A DNA stretch of 64,000 nucleotides from contig CANLXM010000003.1 in assembly GCA_947495165.1 (NCBI GenBank), positions 656,041-720,040 on the forward strand, written 5' to 3'. This document shows positions 11,681 to 19,618 of the stretch, one piece after another; the stretch's first letter is position 1; the number at the start of each line of letters is the position of its first letter. Position numbers and translations under genes: made by a program. This DNA comes from an uncultured Cellulomonadaceae bacterium. Lineage in GTDB: Bacteria; Actinomycetota; Actinomycetes; Actinomycetales; Cellulomonadaceae. Below the pieces are notes generated by a model. It was not told where the DNA came from, searched no databases, and was given only the letters and a program-made list of their open reading frames with translations.

Positions 11681-12282
11681 CGCGAGCTGTTCTCCAGCTC
11701 GCGCTCGAGCTGCTCCCAGAACTCGGGAGAGAACAGGCCGCTGTTGCTGTCGATCTGGGAGATCAGCCAGAAGAAGAAGATCATCCCGAGGATGCTCAGG
11801 ACCGTGACGGCCCAGCCGACGACGAGCCCGGCGGTGGCGGTCCCACCGTTGTTCGCGCGGCCCTCGGCCGCGGCGCGACGGCCCTTCATGCCGAGGATGA
11901 TCGCTGGGATCCCCGTGAGGAACCCGAGGGTGCACACCACGCCGGCGATCGCGAGACCGATCGACCAGTTGCCCAGCTGGTTGTCGGCCGTGCTGCCGCC
12001 GCCGCCCGGGTAGCCCTGCGGGTAGTACGGCTGGGCGCCCTGGTAGCCCTGCTGGCCCTGGTAGCCGCCCTGCTGCTGGTAGCCCTGCTGACCCTGCTGC
12101 TGGTAGCCCGCACCGTAGCTCTGCTGGCCGTCCGCGCCGTACAGCGGCGGCGCCGGCTGGCTGTCCGGTGCCATCTCGCCATAGCGCGGCAGTCCTCCAC
12201 CCTGGCCCGAGCCCTGCGAGGGGTCAGGCGTCGAACCGTCCGGGGTGCGATACGGGTCCGGCGTCCCGTCGTTGCCGCTCAT
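11677..12282 (-). CDS. DUF4190/CD225-like membrane protein with Tyr/Gln/Gly-rich N-terminus
   Basis: A 201-residue protein of unknown function. Residues 1 to about 95 are hydrophilic and of low complexity, with repeated YQQQG and QGYQG units. Two hydrophobic helices follow (SIGLAIAGVVCTLGFLTGIP and a second in TAGLVVGWAVTVLSILGMIF), joined by the loop LGMKGRRAAAEGRANNGGTA. This two-helix layout is that of DUF4190/CD225-type proteins. The ATG at 12282 overlaps the preceding stop as ATGA and the stop overlaps the next start as GTGA, so it is tightly coupled in the trp-region operon. The Q/Y/G stretch probably stays disordered on one side of the membrane. Confidence 0.75.
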   Translation of the reverse strand: MSGNDGTPDPYRTPDGSTPDPSQGSGQGGGLPRYGEMAPDSQPAPPLYGADGQQSYGAGYQQQGQQGYQQQGGYQGQQGYQGAQPYYPQGYPGGGGSTADNQLGNWSIGLAIAGVVCTLGFLTGIPAIILGMKGRRAAAEGRANNGGTATAGLVVGWAVTVLSILGMIFFFWLISQIDSNSGLFSPEFWEQLERELENSSR

Positions 12283-12548
12283 CGGGCACCGTCCGCAGGG
12301 ACCTTCTGCTGACCGAAGCCGAGCATCTGGAGCACCTTGCCGGCGATCGCGCCGACCGCGATGATCGCGGCCCCGATCCAGGCGATCACGACCTCGGACG
12401 CGACCATGGCACCGGCGACCACCAGGACGCCGAGGAGCACGACCAGGGTGGTCGTCCAGGCAGCGGTGGTGTGGCCGTGGTTCGTCGGCGGCGCGTGGGG
12501 CGGCAGGTACGCCGTCTCCTGCGCGCCCTGGTCGGTCGTGTCAGCCAT
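12279..12548 (-). CDS. HGxxPAAW family small membrane protein
   Basis: An 89-residue protein with a short N-terminal tail holding NHGHTTAAWT, a variant of the HGxxPAAW motif that names this actinobacterial family, followed by two hydrophobic helices. Function is unknown. The ATG at 12548 has AGGAAGGG upstream, better than a longer in-frame start at 12602. Its stop overlaps the next gene's start. In related genomes the gene commonly sits between the Trp-associated membrane protein and trpC, as here. Confidence 0.8.
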   Translation of the reverse strand: MADTTDQGAQETAYLPPHAPPTNHGHTTAAWTTTLVVLLGVLVVAGAMVASEVVIAWIGAAIIAVGAIAGKVLQMLGFGQQKVPADGAR

Positions 12549-12640
12549 GGGTTGCCCTTCCTCTACGGCCTTGCGCAGGCCGGATCGCTTCACGGACAGC
12601 ACGGCTGCCCGGTGCCCACACTATCTCGCACGCGCGCTCG

Positions 12641-13207
12641 TCACGTGGCGTCGTCACCGCGCGTCAGGCTGTCCCAGAGTGCAGCCGGGTCGTCCTCGGA
12701 TGCTTCGCGTGGTGCTGCGGAGGATCGCTCGTGCCGCCGGTCGCCCGCCCATCCGCCACCGGCCACGGCCACGAGCGCGGCGAGCACGACCCCGAGCACG
12801 CCCAGCGCCACGGCCAGGAGGACGAGCACACTCGTCTGCGGAGTGCCGACGAGCGTCGCCACCCCCGTCGCGGTGGCGGCCGCGCTGCCCGCGGGCGACG
12901 CCGGGTCGAGCAGCACGCCGACGGACGACGCCGCCACGACACCGGCGCCGACGGCGAGCACCGCGACGACCACCCAGCGCCCGACCCGCCCGACGAGGAC
13001 GGCGGCGACGCCGGCCGCGAGCAGCGCGAGCGCTGCCGCCGCGACACCGGGCGCAGCGTCGTTCCCGGAGACCGAGAGCGGCTGCGGACCGCCGAGGCCC
13101 GCCTGGGCCGTGGCCTCGACCCAGGTGCCCGCCGCCACCGCGAGCACCAGCCCGCCGAGGACGAGCGCCGCGAGGACGGTCCGGCGGCGCGTCATGCGCG
13201 CGCTCAC
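12641..13207 (-). CDS. Trp biosynthesis-associated membrane protein
   Basis: A 188-residue protein of the actinobacterial family TIGR02234/Trp_oprn_chp, found next to trpE and trpC but with no known activity. It has four hydrophobic segments; the first is preceded by RRR, and the Trp-containing loop GTWVEATAQAGL with PLSVSGNDAAPGV after helix 1 is typical. The C-terminal 40 residues are charged. The GTG at 13207 overlaps the trpE stop as GTGA, so its translation probably depends on trpE. Confidence 0.85.
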   Translation of the reverse strand: MSARMTRRRTVLAALVLGGLVLAVAAGTWVEATAQAGLGGPQPLSVSGNDAAPGVAAAALALLAAGVAAVLVGRVGRWVVVAVLAVGAGVVAASSVGVLLDPASPAGSAAATATGVATLVGTPQTSVLVLLAVALGVLGVVLAALVAVAGGGWAGDRRHERSSAAPREASEDDPAALWDSLTRGDDAT

Positions 13208-14784
13208 GCGGGCCCCCCGTGCGCCAGCCGCGCCGCGAGCTGGACCGCCCGGACGGCTGCGGCAGCCTTGTCCCGCGACTCGACGTACTCCGTGGCGGGC
13301 ACGGAGTCGGCCACGATCCCCGCGCCCGCCTGGACCGACGCGCGGCCGTCGCGGATCAACGCCGTGCGGATCGCGATCGCCATGTCCATGTTCCCCGACA
13401 GGTCGAAGTACCCGACGCAGCCGCCGTAGATTCCCCGGGACGCAGGCTCGAGCTCGTCGATCAGAGCGATCGCCCGCGGCTTGGGCGCCCCCGACAGGGT
13501 GCCGGCCGGGAACGTCGCGCGTAGCGTGCCCACGGCCGTCGAGCCGTCCCGGAGCCGCCCCGTCACCGTCGAGCACAGGTGCATGATGTGGCTGTAGCGC
13601 GAGACCGTCATGAAGTCGGTCACCTCGACGGACCCGGGCGCGCAGACCTTGACGAGGTCGTTGCGCGAGAGGTCGACGAGCATGATGTGCTCGGCGCGCT
13701 CCTTCGGGTCCGCGAGCAGCTCCTCCGCCAGCGCCGCGTCAGCAGCGGGATCGGCCCCGCGCGGGCGCGAGCCGGCGATCGGGAACGTCAGCACCCGGCC
13801 GTCGTCGACCTTCACGAGCGTCTCGGGGCTGGACCCGACCACCGCGAACTCCTTGCCGGCGGCGTCGACCAGCTGGAAGCAGTACATGTACGGGCTGGGG
13901 TTGATGGTGCGCAGCGCGCGGTACACGTCCAGCGGTGACGCGGGGCAGTCGAGGTCCAGCCGCTGCGAGAGCACGACCTGGAAGACCTCGCCGTCGCGGA
14001 TCGCCTCCTTGCCCGCCTCGACCGCAGCCTCGTAGTCCGCGCGGGTGGTGCGGAACTCGAGCTCGGGCTCGGCGACGTCACCGAGCAGCACCGTGACCTC
14101 GCTCGCACCGGCGCCCCGCCCGGCGACGAGCTGGCGCTGCATGGCGTCGAGGCGCGCGACGGCGTCGGCGTGGGCCTCCTCCGCCCGGTCCGGGCTGCCG
14201 TCGAAGTTGATGGCGTTCGCGACGAGCCAGACGCTCGACGTCGCGTGGTCGATCACGGCGACGTCGCTGGCCAGGCAGAGCGTGAGCTCCGGGACACCGA
14301 GCTCGTCGGGTGCCGTCGCGGGCAGCGTCGGCTCCCACCGTCGCACCACGTCCCAGCCGAGCGCGCCGACGAGGCCACCCGTGAACGGTGGAAGGCCGGG
14401 GACTGCGGGAGTGCGCAGCACCTCGAGGGTCTCCTCGAGCACCGCCAGGGGGTCGCCCGTGGTGGGGACGCCTGCCGGGACGTCGCCGAGCCAAGTCGCG
14501 ACGCCGTCGGCGACGGTGAGCGTCGCCCGGGAGCGGACGCCGACGAACGAGTAGCGCGACCACGTCCCGTCCGACTGTGCAGACTCGAGCACGAAGGTCC
14601 CGGGCCGCTCCTGCGCGAGGGTGCGGTAGAGCCCGACCGGGGTCACGTCGTCGACCAGGAGGCGGCGCACGACGGGGATCACGCGGCGGTCCGGCGCGAG
14701 CGCGGTGAACTCCTCGCGGCTCGGCCACGTCGTGCCCCACGCAAGGTCCGGGCCGGGACCGGGGGTGCGGGACGCGTCGCTCAC
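13204..14784 (-). CDS. trpE: Anthranilate synthase component I
   Basis: TrpE makes anthranilate from chorismate, the first committed step to tryptophan. The 526-residue protein has LLESAQ-like FVLESAQSDGTWSRYSFVG near the N-terminus, a probable feedback site, and the chorismate-binding core: FQVVLSQRLDL, FPIAGSRPRGA, DLSRNDLVKVC, FPAGTLSGAPKPRA and ESRDKAAAAV. No glutaminase (TrpG) domain is fused and none is in the window. The GTG at 14784 has GAGGAGAG upstream. hisI lies 91 bases upstream on the same strand, behind a hairpin that could end its transcript. Confidence 0.96.
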   Translation of the reverse strand: MSDASRTPGPGPDLAWGTTWPSREEFTALAPDRRVIPVVRRLLVDDVTPVGLYRTLAQERPGTFVLESAQSDGTWSRYSFVGVRSRATLTVADGVATWLGDVPAGVPTTGDPLAVLEETLEVLRTPAVPGLPPFTGGLVGALGWDVVRRWEPTLPATAPDELGVPELTLCLASDVAVIDHATSSVWLVANAINFDGSPDRAEEAHADAVARLDAMQRQLVAGRGAGASEVTVLLGDVAEPELEFRTTRADYEAAVEAGKEAIRDGEVFQVVLSQRLDLDCPASPLDVYRALRTINPSPYMYCFQLVDAAGKEFAVVGSSPETLVKVDDGRVLTFPIAGSRPRGADPAADAALAEELLADPKERAEHIMLVDLSRNDLVKVCAPGSVEVTDFMTVSRYSHIMHLCSTVTGRLRDGSTAVGTLRATFPAGTLSGAPKPRAIALIDELEPASRGIYGGCVGYFDLSGNMDMAIAIRTALIRDGRASVQAGAGIVADSVPATEYVESRDKAAAAVRAVQLAARLAHGGPA

Positions 14785-14840
14785 GAGCTCTCCTCGAGGT
14801 AGTGGTCGGCCCACGGTTCGCGGGCCGTCGTGCGAGCCAT
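14781..14840 (-). CDS. Possible 19-residue leader peptide before trpE
   Basis: A short frame MARTTAREPWADHYLEESS ends with a TGA that overlaps the GTG start of trpE (GTGA). It contains one Trp codon at residue 10, fewer than the tandem Trp codons of classical trp leaders. A -10-like CACAAT at 14844-14839 overlaps its ATG; if that box is used, the mRNA would start inside the frame and it would not be translated. Treat as a candidate only. Confidence 0.25.
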   Translation of the reverse strand: MARTTAREPWADHYLEESS

Positions 14841-14853
14841 TGTGCCCGACGCT

Positions 14854-14873
14854 CGGTCCGCCGCGACGGACCG
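14854..14873 (-). terminator. Hairpin after hisI
   Basis: Perfect 7-base arms CGGTCCG / CGGACCG around a 6-base loop begin 2 bases after the hisI stop. No T-tract. It likely separates hisI from trpE transcription. Confidence 0.45.
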
Positions 14874-14875
14874 GC

Positions 14876-15241
14876 TCAGGCACCCGCCAGCGGCAGCGCG
14901 CCGCCGGCCTCGAAGCAGGTCCGCGTACCGGTGTGGCACGCAGCACCCACCTGGTCGACCTCGACGAGCAGCGCGTCGCCGTCGCAGTCGAGGGACACCG
15001 CCCGGACGTGCTGGGTGTGGCCCGACGTGTCGCCCTTGCGCCAGTACTCCTGGCGAGAGCGGCTCCAGAACGTCACGCGCCCCTCGGTGAGCGTGCGCCG
15101 CAGGGCCTCGTCGTCCATCCACCCGAGCATCAGCACCTCGCGCGTGTCGTGCTGCTGGACGATCGCCGCGACGAGTCCCGCGTCGTCACGCTTGAGGCGC
15201 GCGCTGATCGCAGGGTCCAGGGGTGGGGTCTGCTCGGGCAT
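14876..15241 (-). CDS. hisI: Phosphoribosyl-AMP cyclohydrolase
   Basis: HisI opens the adenine ring of PR-AMP in histidine synthesis. The 121-residue monofunctional form shows the zinc- and metal-binding motifs [40 protein letters not shown] and TGTRTCF, with the conserved cysteines. No HisE domain is fused. The ATG at 15241 gives the expected length. It is separated from hisF by the ABC exporter pair and a TIGR03085 gene. Confidence 0.96.
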   Translation of the reverse strand: MPEQTPPLDPAISARLKRDDAGLVAAIVQQHDTREVLMLGWMDDEALRRTLTEGRVTFWSRSRQEYWRKGDTSGHTQHVRAVSLDCDGDALLVEVDQVGAACHTGTRTCFEAGGALPLAGA

Positions 15242-15285
15242 GCTCGGATCCTCTCATCGGGCCGCCGGACGGCGACCCCGCACGG

Positions 15286-17118
15286 TCAGCGGGTCTGGGC
15301 GACCCAGGAGGCGTACATCTGCGCGTAGCGTCCGTCGCCGCGCACGAGCTCGTCGTGGTGCCCGACCTCGACGATCAGCCCGTGGTCGACGACGACGACG
15401 AGGTCGGCGGCCTCGGCGGTCGAGAGCCGGTGCGCGATCGTCAGGGACGCGCGCCCCTGCGTGAGCGAGTCGAGCGCCCGCGCGATCCGCACCTCGTTGG
15501 CGGGGTCGACCGCCGACGTGGCCTCGTCGAGCACCAGCAGGTCGGCACCGGCCAGGTAGGCGCGTGCGATCGCGACGAGCTGGCGCTCGCCGGCCGAGAG
15601 GCTCTCCCCGCGCTGACCGACCGAGGTGTCGAGCCCCTTGGGGAGGTCGCGCACCCACGGCTCGAGGCCGAGGGCCTCGACGGCTGCGGCGACCCTGGCC
15701 GCGGCCGGCTCCGGGTCGAGGTCGTCGTCCCGGATGCCGTACGCGATGTTCTCAGCGAGGGTGCCGTCGAACAGGAAGCCCTCCTGCGGCACCATCACGA
15801 CCCGCTGCCGCAGGGAGGCCGACGTGATCCGGCGCAGGTCGACGCCGTCGAGCAGCACCGCGCCCTCAGCCGGGTCGACGAGCCGGGTGACGAGCTTCGC
15901 CAGCGTCGTCTTGCCCGAGCCCGTCGCACCCACGACCGCGACCTTGGTGCGCGGCGGGATGACGAGGTTCACGTCGCGCAGCACGCGCGGGCCGCCCGGG
16001 TAGGCGAACGCGACGTCACGCAGCTCGACGCGCGCGGGGCCGCGGGGGCTGTCCACGCCGTCCTCGGGCTCGGCGACGAGCATGGGCGTCTCGAGCACCG
16101 CGAGCACGCGGCGCCAGCCGGCCACGGCGTTCTGCAGCTCGTTGAGGATCTCGGTGGCCATCTGCACGGGACCCGTGAACAGCTGCACGAGGAACAGGAA
16201 CGCCAGGAGACGACCGACGGTGATGCCGCCGTCCAGGCCCAGGAACGTCCCCGCCACCACGACCGCCGACAGCACGAGGTTGGCCACCAGCACGCCGCTC
16301 GAGAACACCGTCGCGACCATGGCCTGCGCACGGATCATCGCGCGGCGTGTGGCCCCGATCGCCTGGTCGAGCCGGCGGCCCGAGCGCGCGCCGGCGCCGT
16401 ACGCACGGATGGTCTCCGCGCCGACGACGGCCTCGGAGATCGCGCCGAGCATGGCACCGACCTTGGCTCGCTGGTCGGTGTAGGCCGCGTTCACCTTGCG
16501 CTGGGCCGGTCGCAGGAACAGGAACAGGGGGATGAAGCACAACCACACCACGAGGGTCAGCTGCCAGGAGTAGAACGCCATCAGGACGGTCGCGGCACCG
16601 ATCTGGAGCGTCGAGACCAGCAGCATGATGCCGCCCCACTGGACGAACAGCGAGATCGTGTCGACGTCGCTGGTCACGCGGGAGACGAGCGACCCGCGCC
16701 GCTCGGTGTTCTGGGACAGCACCGAGAGGTCGTGCACGTGCCGGAACGCCTTGACCCGCAGGCTCGCCAGCCCGGTCTCGGTGCTGCGGAACAGCCGGAC
16801 GTTGACGAACGCCGACGACAGGCCCGCCACGACCAGCACCAGGGCCGCGACGAGGACGAGCGCGACGACGCGGGTGGTGTCGACTCCCCCGGGCGCCAGG
16901 ATGCCTGTGTCGACCGTCTGCTGGACGGCGATCGGCACGACGATGCGACCGACGGCCGCGACCACCGCGAGGGCCAGCGTCACCTTCAGGCCCTGGAGGA
17001 TCTCCGGGGATACGCGCAGGCCTTCGCGCAGGGTCGCCCAGACGCCGAGGCCGCTCGCCGCTGCGATCGAGCCCAGGGCGTCGGTGGTCTGCTCGGGGGC
17101 CGGCTTGCGGCGTCTCAT
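15286..17118 (-). CDS. ABC exporter subunit with canonical Walker B
   Basis: A 610-residue fused membrane/ATPase half-transporter: six membrane helices within about residues 40-340, then the nucleotide-binding domain. Walker A is GATGSGKTTL near 395, Walker B LLVLDEATSAVD near 524 with the catalytic Glu, and the H-loop IAHRLST near 562. Its signature is LSAGERQL instead of LSGGQ. It overlaps the upstream 608-residue exporter gene as ATGA, and the pair looks like a heterodimer in which this subunit supplies the Glu and His for the active ATP site. Substrate cannot be read from sequence; multidrug or lipid export is typical of the family. Confidence 0.92.
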   Translation of the reverse strand: MRRRKPAPEQTTDALGSIAAASGLGVWATLREGLRVSPEILQGLKVTLALAVVAAVGRIVVPIAVQQTVDTGILAPGGVDTTRVVALVLVAALVLVVAGLSSAFVNVRLFRSTETGLASLRVKAFRHVHDLSVLSQNTERRGSLVSRVTSDVDTISLFVQWGGIMLLVSTLQIGAATVLMAFYSWQLTLVVWLCFIPLFLFLRPAQRKVNAAYTDQRAKVGAMLGAISEAVVGAETIRAYGAGARSGRRLDQAIGATRRAMIRAQAMVATVFSSGVLVANLVLSAVVVAGTFLGLDGGITVGRLLAFLFLVQLFTGPVQMATEILNELQNAVAGWRRVLAVLETPMLVAEPEDGVDSPRGPARVELRDVAFAYPGGPRVLRDVNLVIPPRTKVAVVGATGSGKTTLAKLVTRLVDPAEGAVLLDGVDLRRITSASLRQRVVMVPQEGFLFDGTLAENIAYGIRDDDLDPEPAAARVAAAVEALGLEPWVRDLPKGLDTSVGQRGESLSAGERQLVAIARAYLAGADLLVLDEATSAVDPANEVRIARALDSLTQGRASLTIAHRLSTAEAADLVVVVDHGLIVEVGHHDELVRGDGRYAQMYASWVAQTR

Positions 17119-18941
17119 CGCTCCTCCTTGCGGCGCGTGGTCTCACGCTCGTAGGCCATGGCCAGGTCGACGTACCCGGGATCGTGCGCCATCAGCTCGG
17201 CGTGGGTGCCGACGGCGACGACGCGGCCCCCCTCGAGGTGCACGACGGTGTCCGCCATCGCGACGCTCGACATGCGGTAGGCGACCATGACGACGGTCGT
17301 GCCGTCCTCGCCCCCGCCCCGCAGGCCGGCGAGGATGTCCTGCTCGACCCCGGGGTCGACGGCGGAGGTGGCGTCGTCGAGCACCAGCAGGCGCGGGCGG
17401 CGCACGAGCGCACGAGCGATCGCGAGCCGCTGGCGCTGGCCGCCGGAGAGGTTGGCGCCCCGTTCACCGAGCGGCGAGTCGAGCTGGCCGGGCAGCTCCC
17501 GGACGACGTCGGCGACGCGCGCCGCCTCGAGCGCGGCCCACACGGCCTCGTCGTCCGGCCCCTGGCCGTCGTCGGCGAGCGTGACGTTCGCGCGGACGGA
17601 GTCCTCGAAGATGAAGGTCGACTGGCTGACGAGCGCCACCGCGCCCGTGAGCGACGCCGGCGCGACGTCGCGGACGTCCGTGCCGTCGAGGCGGACGACG
17701 CCGCCGCTCGGGTCCGCGAGGCGCGCCAGCAACGACACGAGGGTCGTCTTGCCGGCCCCGGTGGGGCCGACGACCGCGACCGTCGTGCCCGCGGGCACCG
17801 CGAAGCTGACGTCCCGCAGCAGGCGGGCGCCGCCCGGGAGCGTCACCTCGACGGCGGCGACGGACACCTCGAGCGGGCCGGCGCCCGGCAGGTCACGGGT
17901 ACCGGGGACGAGCGCGCCGGTGGCGTCGAGGACGCGGCTGATGCGGTCGTGCCCGACGAGCGCACGCGGCAGCTCGCCCAGGACCCAGCCGAAGGCCCGC
18001 ACCGGGACGGCCATCATCGTCAGCAGATAGGCAGCCTGGACGACGTCGCCCGTGCCCACGTCGCCCGAGGCCGCGCGGAACGTCCCCACGGCGAGCACGA
18101 TCAGCGTGCCGAACGACGGCAGCAGCTCGATCACCGGGTCGAAGTACGCCCGGACCACGCCCACGCGCACGTTCGCGTCGCGCAGGTCGCGCGCGGTCTG
18201 GGCGAAGCGGGCCTCCTCGCGGTCCTCGGTGCCGAGCGACTTGACGAGCAGCGCTGCCTCGAAGCTCTCGTGCGCGACGTCGGAGACCTCGGCGCGCAGC
18301 TGCTGGGCTGTCGTGATGGCGGGCGACATGTACCGCTGGAAGACGACGTTCACGCCCACGGCGATGGGCAGCACCGTGAAGGCCGCGAGGGCGAGCCACA
18401 GGTCGATCCGCACCAGGGCGAACGCCGCGACGCCCATCATCACGACGACACCGAGGGCGAACGGCAGCGGGTTGAACACGCCCGTGGCGGCCTCGACGTC
18501 GGAGTTCGCGTTCGAGAGCAGCTGCCCTGTGGGGTGCGCGCGGTGCCAGGACATCGGCAGGCGCAGGTACTGCTTCGTCACGCCGACGCGGTGCCGCTCC
18601 TGCAGCCGCGAGACCCCGATGCCCGCGAAGACGCGACGTCCCGCGACGGAGACCGCCAGGCTCAGCGCGACCGCCGCCAGCGTGGCCCCGCCCATCCAGA
18701 TGTCCCTGCTCGTCACGTCGCCACCCTCGAGGGCCGGCACGACGACGCCGTCGGTGACGTTCCCGAGCACGGAGCTGACCAGCACCGTCAGCGCGCCGAA
18801 GGCACCCGAGGCGCCGATCGCGAGGATGTAGATGCGCCACTCGGCGCGCAGGCCCTGGCCCACGAGTGCGAGCGAGCGGCGGGTGGCGGAACCGGTGAGG
18901 GCGTGGGGTCTGGACGGCACAGCGCTGCTCTCTGACGACAC
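17115..18941 (-). CDS. ABC exporter subunit with degenerate ATP site
   Basis: A 608-residue half-transporter with six membrane helices followed by an ATPase domain. Walker A GPTGAGKTTL is near 387 and the signature is canonical (LSGGQRQRL near 495), but Walker B reads LLVLDDATSAVD, with Asp for the catalytic Glu, and the switch His is Tyr (VMVAYRMSSV). Facing the partner's LSAGER signature, this builds one non-hydrolysing site, as in known heterodimeric exporters. The start is uncertain: the GTG at 18941 has no ribosome site and a GTG at 18920 is also in frame. It is transcribed divergently from the TIGR03085 gene. Confidence 0.9.
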   Translation of the reverse strand: MSSESSAVPSRPHALTGSATRRSLALVGQGLRAEWRIYILAIGASGAFGALTVLVSSVLGNVTDGVVVPALEGGDVTSRDIWMGGATLAAVALSLAVSVAGRRVFAGIGVSRLQERHRVGVTKQYLRLPMSWHRAHPTGQLLSNANSDVEAATGVFNPLPFALGVVVMMGVAAFALVRIDLWLALAAFTVLPIAVGVNVVFQRYMSPAITTAQQLRAEVSDVAHESFEAALLVKSLGTEDREEARFAQTARDLRDANVRVGVVRAYFDPVIELLPSFGTLIVLAVGTFRAASGDVGTGDVVQAAYLLTMMAVPVRAFGWVLGELPRALVGHDRISRVLDATGALVPGTRDLPGAGPLEVSVAAVEVTLPGGARLLRDVSFAVPAGTTVAVVGPTGAGKTTLVSLLARLADPSGGVVRLDGTDVRDVAPASLTGAVALVSQSTFIFEDSVRANVTLADDGQGPDDEAVWAALEAARVADVVRELPGQLDSPLGERGANLSGGQRQRLAIARALVRRPRLLVLDDATSAVDPGVEQDILAGLRGGGEDGTTVVMVAYRMSSVAMADTVVHLEGGRVVAVGTHAELMAHDPGYVDLAMAYERETTRRKEER

Positions 18942-18981
18942 GGGGGGAAGGTGGCAATCATCTCACGCACGGCTGACGTGC

Positions 18982-18987
18982 CAGGAT
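18982..18987 (+). promoter_or_regulatory. -10 box of the TIGR03085 gene
   Basis: CAGGAT lies 7 bases before the ATG at 18995, the spacing expected for a leaderless transcript. There is no ribosome binding site. Confidence 0.4.
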
Positions 18988-18994
18988 TGGGCGC

Positions 18995-19612
18995 ATGTGG
19001 CACGAAGCGGAACGACAGGCCCTCGCGCAGACGCTCCTCGAGGTCGGCCCTGACGCGCCTACTCTCTGCGAGGGATGGCAGACGCGCCACCTGGCGGCGC
19101 ACCTCGCGCTCCGCGAGCACGCGCCGTGGGTGATGGCCGCCGGCGCCCTGGCGCCGTCCCGTGCGTGGAGCGAGCGCAGGATGGCCGAGCAGGCGGCGGC
19201 GTTCGAGGGGTCGGTCGCCACCTTCGCCCGGCCCCCTCGCCGGTTCAGCCCGCGGCAGGTGGCAGGCGACTCGATCAACCTGCTCGAGTTCTTCGTGCAC
19301 CACGAGGACGTGCGCCGTGCGCTCGGACGCGAGCCCCGGGAGCTCTCGCCGGCGCTCGTCAACGCGCTGTGGCACCGCACGCGCCAGATGGTTCCCCTGC
19401 TCCTGCTGCGCTCACCGGTGCGCGTGGTGCACGTGCTGCCGGACGGGCGCCGGGCGGCACTGGGCCGAGGGCCACGCACGGTCGTGCTGCGCGCGGCCGC
19501 ACCGGAGCTCGCCCTGCACGCGTTCGGGCGCGGGGCGAACGCGCAGCTCGTCGCGGAAGGATCAGCCGAGGACGTGGCCGCCCTCGACCAGGTCCTCCCC
19601 CTGCCCGGCTGA
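18995..19612 (+). CDS. TIGR03085 family DinB-fold metal-binding protein
   Basis: A 205-residue member of the actinobacterial TIGR03085 family, related to the mycothiol-dependent maleylpyruvate isomerase/DinB four-helix fold. CEGWQTRHLAAHLALREHAP holds the first conserved His of the metal site and FFVHHEDVRRALG the second cluster. Its activity is not known; a mycothiol-linked thiol transfer is a reasonable guess since mshC is also in the window. It converges on hisF with only 6 bases between the stops. The hisF/TIGR03085/hisI neighbourhood is common in related genomes. Confidence 0.85.
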   Translation: MWHEAERQALAQTLLEVGPDAPTLCEGWQTRHLAAHLALREHAPWVMAAGALAPSRAWSERRMAEQAAAFEGSVATFARPPRRFSPRQVAGDSINLLEFFVHHEDVRRALGREPRELSPALVNALWHRTRQMVPLLLLRSPVRVVHVLPDGRRAALGRGPRTVVLRAAAPELALHAFGRGANAQLVAEGSAEDVAALDQVLPLPG

Positions 19613-19618
19613 GCTGCC

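Noticed and set aside
12000..12130. Short near-repeats that could be a CRISPR array
   Set aside because: They encode the YQQQG units of a membrane protein and have no spacer structure; no cas genes are near.
15223..18935. Long plus-strand frames opposite the ABC exporter genes
   Set aside because: Shadows of the two exporter genes; their composition is Arg/Asp/Gln-rich and lacks any family motif.
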